From NCBI GenBank assembly GCA_947561715.1, contig OX387198.1, forward strand, positions 12,524,001-12,588,000: 64,000 bases of DNA, written 5' to 3'. Positions 1 through 12,000 of the stretch are shown piece by piece. The stretch is from Ascidia mentula. Its lineage: Eukaryota; Chordata; Ascidiacea; Phlebobranchia; Ascidiidae. Every line of letters begins with the position of its first letter. The first letter of the stretch is position 1. The position numbers and the translations under genes were made by a program. Below the pieces are notes generated by a model that ran no database searches, was not told the DNA's origin, and worked only from the letters and a program-made list of their open reading frames with translations.

Positions 1-208
1 GGTTGCATACCACTGGGAGGTAAAACAATTTAAACGTCTACCACTTTCGACGCGTAGTTGAGTGTTGCATAGTAATCTAGGGAATGAAGTACCAAACATT
101 TTATGGTCACTAATGATTTTTTTAAATTCAAACTATATCCGCAAATTACTCAAAGGTGCTCGCGTATCAGCTGGAATACCGCTGCGTATCACTGGTTGGG
201 AAACACTG
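1..208. mobile_element. hAT-type MITE, left end cut by window edge
   Basis: This stretch matches the complete element at 18796-18958 over most of its length, including a shared segment of the form CAAAGGTGCTCGCGTA and the same right end, TTGGGAAACACTG. The terminal motif of the CAGTGTTTCCCAA type is typical of non-autonomous hAT elements. The left end lies outside the window, so a target duplication cannot be checked. No coding capacity is seen. Confidence 0.65.
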
Positions 209-1008
209 ACCTAGGGGCTTCATACAACAACGTATTTCGTAATAATGGATTTAAACACAATTGATACGCAAGAATGAAAAGATTGATAATTAAATATTCT
301 TTCTCCGCAGCCCTGTTTGTGATTGGGTGTTTCGGCAAACAAGGGAGACGTCTGTAACCAACCGCACTTTAAACGTTAAAATATTATTAATACGAGATCA
401 AATTGACTCGGTGACAAATCAAGCAAAGTAAACAGTTCATCAAGACTGAATGCCGCTAAGCCGCGCCTTAGTGTACTGAGCGGTAAAACTTTAACTGTCC
501 GTTGCTAGATCCACGAGGGAAAAAATTGCAAGTCATTAGGAATTTGTTAAACACAGGATAATTGGCGTTGTGCGGTAGATTGTGTTCTGCAGCCTCTCTA
601 GTGGTTTTATTGACTACATTTGCGGAATGAAAGTGCTTGCTGAGTGTATTTACTTTTTAAAAGCAAGTTTACAAAAAAGAAATGCGAGTTTTATTTGACT
701 GAATATTTGACTTCAAGGTTAGTTGATGCGGAAAGAAGAAGGTTTAGAGTTGGACTGATTCAATAATTGATACTAAGACGCTTCTTTTCAACAAAATGTT
801 TCAATACAAAACAATAGCTTTATATGTCTTTGAAATGATTGCAGTTTTGAGTTTAACAGCGAAGCCGCCTTCAAATAAACTTCAGCCACAAAATTAAAAA
901 CGTTGCTCAAAATTACTTTTCTTCAAGAATCAATCAACGTTTACCCTACTTTTTTTCTGGTTTTCCTGGCAGAAACCAAATTAGAAAATAAACACCAATT
1001 AAAAAAAG
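209..1008. other. Gene-free upstream region of the first GST gene
   Basis: I see no convincing coding exon, RNA gene or repeat here. The stretch is AT-rich and precedes the start codon of the plus-strand GST, so it probably holds that gene's promoter and 5' leader. No core promoter motif could be assigned. Confidence 0.4.
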
Positions 1009-2631
1009 ATGGTTATTCAACTTTATCACATGGATTTCAGTCCACCAAGTCGGTCCGTGCATATGACCCTGAAGGCGTTGGGCGTTAAGCATGAAGTAAA
1101 CAGGTTAGACATGTTCAATGGGGAACACAAGAAGCCAGTATACTTGGCTATAAATCCCAGAGGAAAGGTCCCGGCGATAGTAGATGGAAAACTCAAGCTT
1201 TCGGAAAGGTACGTCACCCTATACATCATATATTATTACCTCACTCTGTATCATTACGTCATCCCTGCTGACCAAACTAAAGTTCAATGTATAAGCAAAC
1301 ACTTTTGGCGATGTTGAAATTTGAAGGACTTTTGTTTAAATTCGCACTCAAGCATAAATAGATTGCAATTAAAACTACCATAGAAATCATAGTTTTAGTT
1401 ACCCTTTAATAAAATATTTGCGTGATAAACCGTGTAACCGCATGCGTTCTTTCTGCAGCCGAGCAATATGCCAATACCTGTGCAACAAGTACGCCAAAGG
1501 AGATAAACAGTCACTTTATCCATCCGACCCAAAGCAACGAGCAGTGGTTGACATGGAGTTGTACGTCTCAGAAATAGCTTTCGATGCTCTCATTGGATTG
1601 GTAATACTACTTACAACATTATTTTCAGTAAACTTTGCTTGGTGGTTATATGATCTAGGATAACGCCCTGTTACAAACAGCAGTAAAATAACTACTGTTG
1701 CGTTGAGAAAACAATATGAAAACCTTACATTCGATACGACAGAATTGGTCCATTAGGTTTCAGTTTGAATACTAAAAGCAGTGAAACTAAAGTCCACACT
1801 AACATGATCCACACAAGCAACAACATAAGGAGATAAGATGTGTTTCGCGATATTTAAATGTTTGTGTTTGCAGAATCCGCCAGCGATGTTTCTTCGCGGC
1901 GAAAAACCTTCAGCTGAAAAAGTGACGGCCGCAAAAGAATGCGCGACAATAATCAACAACCGATTAGAAGGCAAGAAGTATCTGGCCGGGAATAACCTTA
2001 CAATAGCAGGTAAAGCTTTGCAAGTTATCTGTAATTTTGTTACAGTTATTTCCGTTCATTTTACCACACCGGGATTTGAACCCAGGATGTCCTGGCGACG
2101 AATCCTGATTAGGTTTTTTTATTTCCGTTCTGATTCTTGTACCACCCTTTTAAGACACATCTTTCTGCTTGTGGCCATTTATTTTAGTTGGGCTTATGTA
2201 CTCGGAACTCAACTGACCTCAATTTTTTGAAACCCATTGTTGGTAAGGCAAACCATTGAGGTGTGAGTTTTACGTAAAAGTTTGCAAATGAGGAAAGTAT
2301 TTCGAAACAATCCCAAGACAGTATTTCCAATTCTTATTTTTGATTTTTTTTGCTACATTTTCACTTGTTTGGCGTGCTTCGAATAAACTGCTTATTTTAT
2401 GCAAAGTAACACAAAACTTTCATTTAACCTTTCGCAGACTTCTGCAGCTACACGACTGTTGTAATGCTGGAAGTGTTGATCGGCGACCTTGGTGAAGTTC
2501 CCAATGTCAAAGCTTGGATGGGTCGACTTAAGGCGCTTTCGTACGACAACGAAGTGAACGCCAAGCCCATGGAGCAGATAGCAGGGATGTTAAAAGAAAA
2601 GATGAAGCCAAAGAGGGAGACGAAATTTTAA
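1009..2631 (+). CDS. Glutathione S-transferase, delta/epsilon-like (GST copy 1)
   Basis: Conjugates glutathione to electrophiles in the cytosol (family knowledge). Four exons with GT-AG borders, 1009-1208, 1459-1600, 1874-2009 and 2438-2631, join in frame to 223 residues, the usual length of a cytosolic GST. The N-terminal thioredoxin-like domain starts MVIQLYHMDFSPPSRS. The Ser after the first strand is the likely catalytic residue, and [12 protein letters not shown] carries the cis-Pro loop. The E-S pair that binds the glutathione gamma-glutamyl group is built across the first splice junction and followed by RAICQYLCNKYAKG. The helical C-terminal domain follows. It has the same intron positions and phases as the two minus-strand copies and is the most diverged of the three, especially in the last exon. 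Class is inferred from resemblance to insect delta GSTs; theta-like is the alternative. Confidence 0.9.
2055..2140 (-). repeat. tRNA-like fragment, probable SINE remnant
   Basis: Read on the minus strand, the stretch contains GGGTTCAAATCCC, a perfect T-arm (B-box) sequence, followed by GGTGTGGT. No complete cloverleaf can be built around it. It sits inside intron 3 of GST copy 1. It is most likely the decayed promoter part of a tRNA-derived SINE rather than a tRNA gene. Confidence 0.4.
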
Positions 2632-2760
2632 TTCCCTTGTGTTGTGAATACAAGAGCGGCAAATTTTAAAGATCTCTCATGGAATTCATTACTTATATGT
2701 TCGTATTGTACGTTTTATACAAATTACGAATAAATATTTTTAATTTGGTATCGATCAACG
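2632..2760 (+). terminator. 3' UTR and polyadenylation signal of GST copy 1
   Basis: An AATAAA hexamer lies at 2729-2734, about 100 bases after the stop codon, a normal distance for an animal 3' end. Confidence 0.6.
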
Positions 2761-2868
2761 AATTTTGCAGCTTCTGATAGACAGGACAATCACTAAAGTG
2801 TTGAAAGTAGAAAAAATTCCTACCAGAACGAAATATTACAGGAAAACAAAAATATAAACAATTATGTA

Positions 2869-3330
2869 TTAGCTGATCCAGCTAGGCTGCAATGCCTTAC
2901 CTGCGAAGCATGTAAACCAATGACCTCGATATCATAGCTGTGATCGCTAAGTAGGGAACTGCACAGTGGGGCGATCCTGCCAATTTTGGTATACGTGAAG
3001 GTAACCTGGCAAGTTGTGCGCTTGCGCACCAGTGTACCTTGGCCACAATATACCCCCTGAAACCACTGAGCTCCTGTAGCTAAGTTGGTATAGAGCGTTG
3101 GGCCTGGTTAGCCCAGAGTCGTGAGTTCAAACCTCACCGAAAGCTTAATTTTTTAAATCTTGCTCCGACTTGTCAGGAAAAAGTGGCGGATCCAGCTAGG
3201 CTGCTAAGCCTGCAAACCTAATGATCGCGATACGTTAGCTGTGATCGCCAAGCAAGGACCTGCGCAGAGGGGCGATCCTGCCAATCATGCCATTGCATGA
3301 AATATTACTGCGGTAAGTGAATAAATTTAC
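2869..3330 (+). mobile_element. tRNA-derived SINE with duplicated flanking module
   Basis: A tRNA-like core at 3071-3138 shows an A-box-like TAGCTAAGTTGG, an anticodon-type stem TGGGC/GCCCA and a T-arm GTGAG-TTCAAAC-CTCAC. The acceptor stem is not preserved, so it is not a working tRNA. The core is flanked by two related modules of about 120 bases (near 2869-2995 and 3184-3300), each starting with GATCCAGCTAGGCTGC and ending with GCGATCCTGCCAAT. A copy of the core and right module lies inverted at 17640-17840, and a right-end copy near 55560-55675. This recurrence supports a dispersed SINE family. Confidence 0.7.
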
Positions 3331-3660
3331 TAAATTAAAGTATTTTCACGTATTTGGAACACACTAGCCGTGGAATTCTTACCGAAAGGTACAGGCTAGA
3401 ATTTTTTTACCTGAACGTTGTATCGATCTGTTCCGACTTTCTTTAGGTACTGACTAAACCTGATGGGCTTGTCATACGACGATAACGTACAATTGCTTGT
3501 TTTTAAAATTGATGAACAGATTTCGTTAAAATGTAACGATATTTTTCAAATCAATGTGAAATGTCTTGGCCTGGGCAATAGACGAAAAGATCCCTAAAAA
3601 TTAGTTAAAATGTACCAACTGCGACCTAAATTCCCTAGAGGTAATAAACAATATGAAAAA
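3331..3660. other. Gene-free stretch between GST copies 1 and 2
   Basis: This lies between the SINE and the 3' end of the minus-strand GST. I see no exon, repeat or RNA signal. The two neighbouring GST genes converge on it. Confidence 0.4.
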
Positions 3661-3674
3661 CACACATAAACATC

Positions 3675-3680
3675 TTTATT
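3675..3680 (-). terminator. Polyadenylation signal of GST copy 2
   Basis: TTTATT on the plus strand (AATAAA on minus) lies about 85 bases beyond the stop codon of the minus-strand GST ending at 3765. Confidence 0.6.
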
Positions 3681-3764
3681 TGAAACGTTTTCCAATGTGT
3701 AATCAACGTTCACAACATTCAAAATTAATCTGTGATCAATTGATAAGAGCCCAAAAGGGTTTTT

Positions 3765-4996
3765 CTACTCTTTCGGGTTGAGCTTGGCTTCTGTCGCGGC
3801 GGTGGCTTCTTGCATCGCCTTTGAGTTGACATCCTCATTAAAAGGATCTGCCTTCATTCTCCCCATCCATAACACAATGTTGGGGTAATCCCCGTAGCCG
3901 GAAAATTTCACGGCGTCCAAAAACAGCACGCACGGATAGGAAAAGTAATCTGGAACATAGGATTTTTGGTAAGTTTTCAACTAATGTAAACCCGGCCTGA
4001 AAGTGCACAAGTTTCTGTTCTATATTGCCACTACGTACTAAATACTGAAGCTAGAACTGTGTTTTTATTAATATAGCTACTGGCCTGCCCTGTAGGTGGA
4101 TAAACGTTAAGATGGTAATATCATAGTATCAAACCTTTTTCTTCCATTAGGTCGATAACAAATGTGGAAATATCCATTTTAACAAACAACGGTTATTCAA
4201 AAATGAGGTAAACCAAAAACATGATGTTAGAATCTATTTTTATGTTAATTTTTCGGCCAAGAATCTAAAACCGTGAGTTTGGCGTACTGGAAGGGACCGT
4301 CCAAAACTTCATTCATGTACCTGCGATTGTAAGGGTGTCCCCTGCAAGATACTTTTTGTCCTTCAGTATATCGTCGAGGAGTTTAAGGGCGGCTTTGGCA
4401 CCATCGAGCTTATCTTCCTTCACTGATTTATCCCCACGGAAAAAGATTCCTGCCAGATTCTGTGTCCACCACAAATATTACTATTTTATTCGACAAATCG
4501 CCCTGGTATTGAATACTATGGTATGTAAGACAGATTCTACAGAAATTGTTGCTGTTTGGGTAAAAGGTTATATACAAAGCACACAGAAAGTTATTTACCA
4601 TATAGGCGCTAAGCTGTTCAAAAATCCATTCGCTTATATACAACTGCATATCAACAACCGCACGTTTATCCGGGTCGCTGGGGTATAAAGATTTTTTCTC
4701 TCCTTTTGCGTACTTGTTGCACAAGTAGGCAGCAATCGCCCGACTGTAAACATTAACATCATTAAAATAAAACAAAACAAAAATATGTGTCTCTACCTTT
4801 CAGACAACTTCAGGTCTCCATCTACAAGAGCAGGAACTTTTCCTCGCGGGTTTACGGCGAGGAATTCAGGCTTCTTTTGTTCGCCTGTGAAGAGATCAAC
4901 TATCTTGACTTCATGTTCCAGACCAAGCGCTTTCAGAGTCCAGTAAGCCGAGCGACTCGGGGGGCTAATACCGAAATGGTACAACTGTATAACCAT
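3765..4996 (-). CDS. Glutathione S-transferase, delta/epsilon-like (GST copy 2)
   Basis: Cytosolic glutathione conjugation, as for copy 1. Read on minus, the exons 4797-4996, 4599-4743, 4321-4459 and 3765-3949 have GT-AG borders and join in frame to 222 residues. The first exon begins MVIQLYHFGISPPSRSAYW, with the candidate catalytic Ser, then [16 protein letters not shown]. The glutathione-binding E-S lies at the exon 1/2 junction, followed by [18 protein letters not shown]. Exon 3 encodes a helical region ending KKYLAGDTLTIAD, the N-capping box and hydrophobic staple motif found in GST helix 6. I chose the start at 4996 because it gives the same N-terminus as the other copies. An upstream in-frame ATG at 5062 is less likely. 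Confidence 0.9.
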
Positions 4997-5607
4997 GTTG
5001 CACAAATCAACGCCTATAACTGATCGAAATATAAAATGTTGCTCTGAAAAGAAAAGAGTCAATATATTTTGCAGCAGGCGCCAAAATGTTCGAAAGCATT
5101 ACAAGTAACAAACAAAGCAAAAGTATAAACGTCAATTTTTGTTAAACTAATGCAAAGACACATTTCACTACTCTTCAATGCAGTTTGCACTTCGTCGCAA
5201 CCTGTCCAAAAGTACGAACAGTTGGCGACTGGCTCTAAACGGTGACAAATATTTGCCCTTTGAGTGAGCAAACGTCCCAGCAAGTTGCGGCGGGAAATAT
5301 ATTTGAGTGAAATCGTCGGCAGCAAACATTCTAAAAGTGTCAAGTCACCTTCGTTTGTTTCTGAACCGTTCTGCTGCACGAACCATACGCCAGGCGATTA
5401 GAGGTTTTACCAACCTTTTGTATTACTTGTTTGGCAATACGCAACGTTCAACTAATTATTGTATGCCTGGTGGTAAGGATGGGAGAAGTTAATAAGCGAT
5501 TTGCTGGTCTCAGATGACATAGGACATATATACTTGGCCAAATCTGCCGCATAAACGAATGCTACAATTTTCACAATACGAACAACATTTTCAAATTAGT
5601 GATGGTC
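4997..5607. other. Intergenic stretch between GST copies 2 and 3
   Basis: No exon with family similarity is seen. Both neighbours are transcribed on minus, so this holds the promoter of copy 2 and the 3' end of copy 3. Confidence 0.4.
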
Positions 5608-5613
5608 TTTATT
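5608..5613 (-). terminator. Polyadenylation signal of GST copy 3
   Basis: TTTATT on the plus strand (AATAAA on minus) lies about 50 bases beyond the stop codon of the gene ending at 5662. Confidence 0.6.
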
Positions 5614-5661
5614 TGAAAAACGTAAAAACTTTTGATTATGGGGTCATTGGGGCAGAATTTT

Positions 5662-6629
5662 TCATGATTTCGGATGAAGTTTCGCTTTTACTGCGGCCAC
5701 CGACTCTTCCATGCCCTTGTCATTAACTTCCGCGCAAAACCGATTCCTTCTCATTCGTGAAATCCATTCCTCCAGATGGCGAAATTCGCTGAAGTTGGTG
5801 AAGCCAACTGCTTCCAGAAACAGAACGGACGGATAACCAAAGAAGTCTGCGTATGCAAGTTTATGACATGAGAGCTGTGTAAATAAGGTTCCTGTTATTT
5901 GCACTGCACATACGTACCAGCAATGGTTATGGAGTCTCCTGCAAGGTACTGTTGACCCTCCAAAGTTTTGTCCAATAGCTTCAAAGAGTCCTTGGCCCCG
6001 TCCAGCTTGTCTTGTAAAACATTTTCACCCCGAAACAAAATTCCGCCGAAATTCTAATCCGTATACGCAACACAAATGTACCAAGCAGAATGATGCAAAT
6101 GTGACACTCACTTACCATGTAGGCCATGACTTGGTCAAACACCCACTCCGTTATGTAAAGGTTCATGTCCACCACTGCACGTGTTTCTGGATCACTTGGG
6201 TAAAGTTGTTTCTTCCCGTCTTTGGCGTACATGTTGCATAGGTAGGCAGCAATTGCGCGGCTAAAAGTGATATGGTCTACACTTCAAATCAAATTATGTG
6301 TATTTTGCGCAAAAACAACAACGTAAATGAACAATACATGGAAATAGAATGACATGGGCACCGATAAAACTATGAAGGTTTTCAAGTTAAGATACCTAAA
6401 CCAACACTTGAATATACTAAATTTCTTACCTTTCCGAGAGTTTCAGATCGCCATCCACCAAAGCCGGGACCTTTCCTCTTGGGTTGATGGACAAATATTC
6501 AGGTGTCTTATGATCAGCTTGAAACAGATTTAGGTTTTTGACTTCATATTCCAAGTCTAGCTCTTTCAAGGTCCATAACACCGACCGACTTGGCGGGCTT
6601 ATATCAGAGTGGTAAAACAATAAAACCAT
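5662..6629 (-). CDS. Glutathione S-transferase, delta/epsilon-like (GST copy 3)
   Basis: Cytosolic GST of 221 residues. The minus-strand exons 6430-6629, 6116-6260, 5918-6053 and 5662-5846 join in frame with GT-AG borders. Exon 1 is 200 bases in all three GST copies, and intron phases are identical. The N-terminus [19 protein letters not shown] carries the candidate catalytic Ser; [16 protein letters not shown] gives the cis-Pro loop; the E-S glutathione-binding pair spans the first junction. The C-terminal helical domain ends near [12 protein letters not shown]. Introns are very short, making this the most compact of the three. Its head lies next to the 2.4 kb gene-free region before PITPNM. 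Confidence 0.9.
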
Positions 6630-9073
6630 GTTCCTTTTATTAACCGAGACTCAACGAAACAATTCTCTAAAACTAACTCCAATTTTAACCTTCATAACAA
6701 AAAGCATGAAAAACGTAGACATTCACAGATTTGGAGCGGAGAGGAACTTGGTGATATTACACACACTACGCTAAAGCACAGCGATGCTTTTTACGTCGTA
6801 TGCCACCGCAGTCACCTTGTTTGCATTTTAAACAGAGCGTTGCTGTGCCAGTATGGGTAACGCAATGTTCAATGGGCTTCACTGTTCCACAACTGACAGC
6901 GATTTGTCACTCGATTAAACATGAAAATAATTAGAAAACTGCTTATTTGAACAAATGTAAGTCCACTTTTGTCTATGTTTACAACTAAGTTATATTTTGC
7001 ATATTCACCAACAGCGGAAGAAAAATATTGTGTCACACACTGACACATAATAGCCTGTTATTACTATTCCACTGAGAAGGGTTATCAGGGTTTCCCAGCC
7101 TTTTTAGCGTCTTCACTACGTTTAACGATAATCATACAGCCTGCGACCCTGCTTTAGTCTCTCCTCATTTATTTAAAAAGAACTGACATATGTTAATGCC
7201 TACGTGAACTCTGTAACAGTGTGGGTAACTTTTTTGTGGTTGAATGCTTAACAACTCTCATCATTGAGACTATTTGGCTTAGTTCTTTTCCATACGGCTA
7301 TCACCACTCTATTTTTGAACAGTAACTCTGTCTAAACAATGCAATTGTCGGCAACTCGATACGACTATTTCCTGCACACTAAGAACAAATTAGTTTTGTT
7401 TGGTGGCAAAGTGAATTTTGATGTTTCGGGATTTAATGAAATCCATTGCAACCCCAGGTTGTGAAACGTTCGGGTGAACGTAGCGTAACTTGTCTTTCGT
7501 TACGTAACTATAGCTGTATGCTTACGTAACGTATCAACTCCATACAGAAAAATGCGACAGTCAAATTTCTTAGTGGAAATAATAGCAATTGTCCTATTTG
7601 TCCCTCGAGTCCACAGCTGTCTGGCAACTTTTCGACAAAAAAACAGCAAATCAAACCATACATTTCGCATTTTTCTGTCTTCAATTCGAAAATGACGATG
7701 ATGAAAACGCAAGAAAGGTCCTGTTGGGAAATGAGTTCTGCGAAACACGCAAGTAACGACCGGTGCAAAATTAAAGGAACAGCAAGATTAAGGGCATGAT
7801 ATTATGATCAGAAATGTGAAACCGGAAGGGAGCTTACAATCAACTATCAGAACGAACAATTGGAAATACACAAGATAGTCATATAAAGGGCATGATGTAA
7901 AGATGGTGCAAAATTAGCAATCGGATCAAAGTAAAAGTTGCGATTCGTGTTTATTTCATGAACAGTCAAAAGAATGCCGGCAAAAAGACAGTTTTGATTG
8001 TGCCTCTAAGTGATATGCGTTTGGTTAACCACCGGTTAGTCATTGTGCAAATAATGGCAACGCTTTTAGCTATGAGCTATCGGAACACGAATGTATTCAA
8101 CAAAAGATTTTTCTTCTCCACACTAAGCGTCCGCTGCACACGCACAGTTTGTCTCCGCGCAAACGACAATTTGTTTTGAAAAGTGGGTACAAAAATATGT
8201 TTTTAAGAAGTATTTGAGTAAGATATAGTGTTCAGTATCTGTGGCATTGCGTGAGGCGACATTACAAGAATTATGTGTGGAACTGCATTAAGAATTAACA
8301 AAATGTTGAGTAACATGGACGTAAATTTTGATCAAGCAAATAGATTTGAAGCCAAACCGAAGAATGACAACAAAACATCCCCTCACAGTACAACGCTATG
8401 TAGGACTAACAGGAGATCAATACCGCCATAGTGAGTTAAGTGCAAGCCTAGGACTGTTTACGTAATGCCCAAAACTTTTAAGCGCAAATCATGCAATAGT
8501 GTTAATTTGGGGAGTTACAAAAGTAAACAGGGTACTGATAAGTTAAGAGTGAAGCAAAAAAATAAAATATTTTGATGCGTTTGTGCAAGGTAGTGAGGAC
8601 CCACAGTATTTAGCGGTATTTTAGTAAAATTAAGGATTGATCGGATATCGAAATATGCCGCTTGTTTGAAAATCCTCATTTTGTACAGACAGGTGTAACG
8701 AAAAGAAAAAGTGTGAGTTTATATTCGCGAGACCTATGTTGCTACAAAAAAAAAACATTGAATGTACGTGTGCGTGAAGGTCTGGCAATGAGGAGCAATT
8801 TCGCAATTGAAGAAACACTAAGATTCACACGCAAGTCAGCATACGAACATTATGCAGGCAACATAACCTAAAAGCTACACCTTCGGTCGCATTGCCAAAG
8901 GGAATAGGCATCAGTAACTCGTCACGTCCTACGCAAAATCTATAGGTGAAACGCTATATCGACAACGACCCCAACATAGGGTAACCATGGAACATTAAAA
9001 TGGTAGTGGAACGTCCTAAGTGCCTTGAGTATACAGAGCCGCAATATGCAGAAGGAATTCGAGGAATATGCGG
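6630..9073. other. Gene-free region between GST copy 3 and PITPNM
   Basis: Only short open frames without recognisable similarity are present, on both strands. The right part probably includes the 3' UTR of the minus-strand PITPNM; a TTTATT (minus-strand AATAAA) is present near 7950. The left part should hold the promoter of GST copy 3. No repeat or RNA gene is recognised. Confidence 0.4.
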
Positions 9074-12000
9074 TTACTGGGTGTCCTGCTTCTTCACGGT
9101 TTTCCGTTTTTTCCCGCTCAGCGTTCGGCTTCGCATGGAGCTTATCTGGCCTGGGAGACCGAAGCATCCTTTTCGTAGCAAAACCTGAAGGGTGTGAACA
9201 AATGGTGAAGAAAAACGAAGGAAAAATTGAACATGTGTGCATAAATATGCAGGCAAACCGGTAATAATCTTGTGTTGTATTCCGCTGTGCGTCCACACTA
9301 ACAAAATTGTTTCTCAAGCGAATAAATTTGTACATTTTGTTACCAGAAGTCCTTTTTTTTACAGTCACCAGCTGCAATTATGGGACCTTACAGATCTAAC
9401 CTTTTCAAAACTTGTCTACTTCGGTCTATTTTGAAAAGGTGGTAAAAGGAATAAAACGCACAGCAGGAAACTGGTTCAGCACACAAGGATTTTTGATGCT
9501 GACAATTTAATTGAAAAAAGTAGGCAGTGACGTTGCCCACAATTCTACCCGCAACTTACCTGCGCGTTAAACTTCGCAGCTTCGAGCCCTTCGGCCACAA
9601 GTTCGTTAAGATGGACGGAGTAGCCTTCCGATATCAACTGCAAGAAAATTCCTCATATTAGATTTATTTCGGCTCAAAGGGCGACAGTAAACTTACAGAG
9701 CAGTGATGGGATTGTTTTTTCGTTGCCTTGCCAACCACGTAAATGCGGTGCGGGGCAAGACCGAGTTGGGAGTAGACTGCGATGTCTTTGCTCGAACCGT
9801 AACCGGCTGAATAGCTCAGCTTGTACTGAAAAAGAATACGTTTTGATGGTGAGCACGACAGGTTTGGGCATATCAAACACGGTATAGAGATTTATTAATT
9901 CCAGTAATATAGAAACATGCATTGTAACGCAATAGTATCTTATGAAATAAATTTCAAAATTTTGAGAATGATAAATCCGAAGGCGAAAACAATACATGTC
10001 CACAGTGAAATTTTGCAGAGTGTAATTTTTAGGTTTTAAACAAATCCCTGTGTTGTTTTAAAAACGCACTTCAGAAATTTAACGAAAAATCCAACAATTA
10101 GAGCATCAGTTAAACTGCCTTAAAAAAAATCGTTTGTAACAACCAAAAAATTTTTGTATGAAAATGCCACAACACAACCAAAACGCCCGAAAAATTGGCC
10201 ATTTTTGTTGTGGGCATGGAAACGGGTTAATTGCAACTGAGCCCATACCTCGGTCATGAGATTTTTCAGCAGAATTGTTTTTTGTTTCATCGGGTCGTGA
10301 GTTAAACCGTCGCTGAACCAAACCAACCCGTGTGGAAAGTTGTGTTGCGCTAACCACGTCACCACCCGCTGTTTCTGCATGTCCGGTCGCGCCGTGACGT
10401 AAATGATGACGTAGCCAAGGTCTTGCCACAGACTGTAATTGATGTTCAACACAGTTAGCCGTAATCAAAAATTTTATCCATAGCGAATATTGATACAACA
10501 GAAGGCCGCATACCCAACATAAGCTATACCTCAACGTCAAAGGGTACTATTGCAATGATCGCCATTAGAAAATGAACAATAAAGAGCAGGGTTGGTTGAA
10601 CTGTTGCCATTCTCACCGTACAACGTCGACAGCACCAGCTCGCACTTTGGGGTCGGAACCCATTATGGAAACACTTGCTGTGAATGAACCGTCGATGCTG
10701 AAGATGACGCAATCGGTTTGCGGGGGAAGCACCGCCAGGTAGCTGTCCGCAACCGTGTGGTCGCCTCTGAATATTTTGCATTCGTTTCAATATGTTGTAT
10801 CGAATCCACCCATACGGGTTATTTTTAGAAAAATATTTTCAAGAAATTTTAAAGGATGTTTTATTGTAGAAGGTCAATTCGCAAATAAAAAAAATGTAGC
10901 CACGTTACGCCTTGTTCATTTGTTTTCAGCTCGTAAGGCGGAGCAACCATGTCACTTTTTATAAGGATGTCTGGAATTTTTCTGCTTTGTTCGTTTAACA
11001 AGGCAAGGCGACATTGAGTGTAACGCATCTTGTATGAAAAATCAATAATTATTGGACAAGCCGTGTAGAGCCACGAAAGCCGACAATATCCTTTTGTTTT
11101 TTGTTGCAGTCTTAAGTTCATACCGCTAACGACCCATTTACACGCGATAAGTCAGTATACTTTAGAGAGTCAGAAAAACAGCTATGGACCAAAATAAGCA
11201 CAGTACAGGTCTATGCATCACCTGGCAACCATCTTCACGGGGTAGATGCCCAGTCCCAACCGCTTCTGTTCGGGTATTGTGTAAGTAATCTTACCGTGGT
11301 TGTTCGTCACTTCCGTGCCAAGATGAACCCACTCAGATGCAGGGGGCTGTACATAAGGTAAAGAAAGAATATTTCACTACAATCATTCGGAACAAATGTC
11401 CTTTAAAAAAGGACCAATGCAGATATGGGGGGAATGGCTGAGCTGGTATTTTGAATTTGAAACCACATTAATTTTCGGGTGAGTGGACTCGAAAATACAA
11501 TGTTTGGTGGCGTTACAGAAACTAACAAACATAAATAAAAACAAATTGTTGTTCTGGGAAATAACTCTGCTTACATTCGAATATATCATTTAACAACCAC
11601 CCCGAACAGTGCATTTAACTTCTATTAACAAATAACAATCGGAAAATTTAAAAGTTTTTACATTTGAATTCCCAGTCAAGTTCCAGATCAATATCGTAGC
11701 TTTAAATTTGTTAGTCGATAATAAAACAGAATCTTCAGACCCATACCGGTGTCATAATGTGAATGTCGACCTTCTCTCCGTTTAGCGTCACCATATCAAG
11801 GGGGCCATACATAAACCTCCCAGTCACAACCTGTGGACTGTTTTCCAAAGCAATCCCATCCCGAGCTCGGTGGTTGGAAGTTATATTCTGGAACAATTTC
11901 ACGCGACATTTTAATATCTGGGTTTTGTGGGAGTTGGTTTGATTCAGACTGGAAAAGCTTGTTCGTGTATCATTTACGATGGTTTGAAATGACAATGCAT

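Noticed and set aside
3071-3138. Candidate tRNA gene
   Set aside because: Anticodon-type and T arms are good but the acceptor stem does not pair and related copies occur inside SINEs; called a SINE core.
7500-9437. Several short open frames on both strands
   Set aside because: No family similarity, no splice partners and no codon pattern; only 9074-9184 is kept as the last PITPNM exon.
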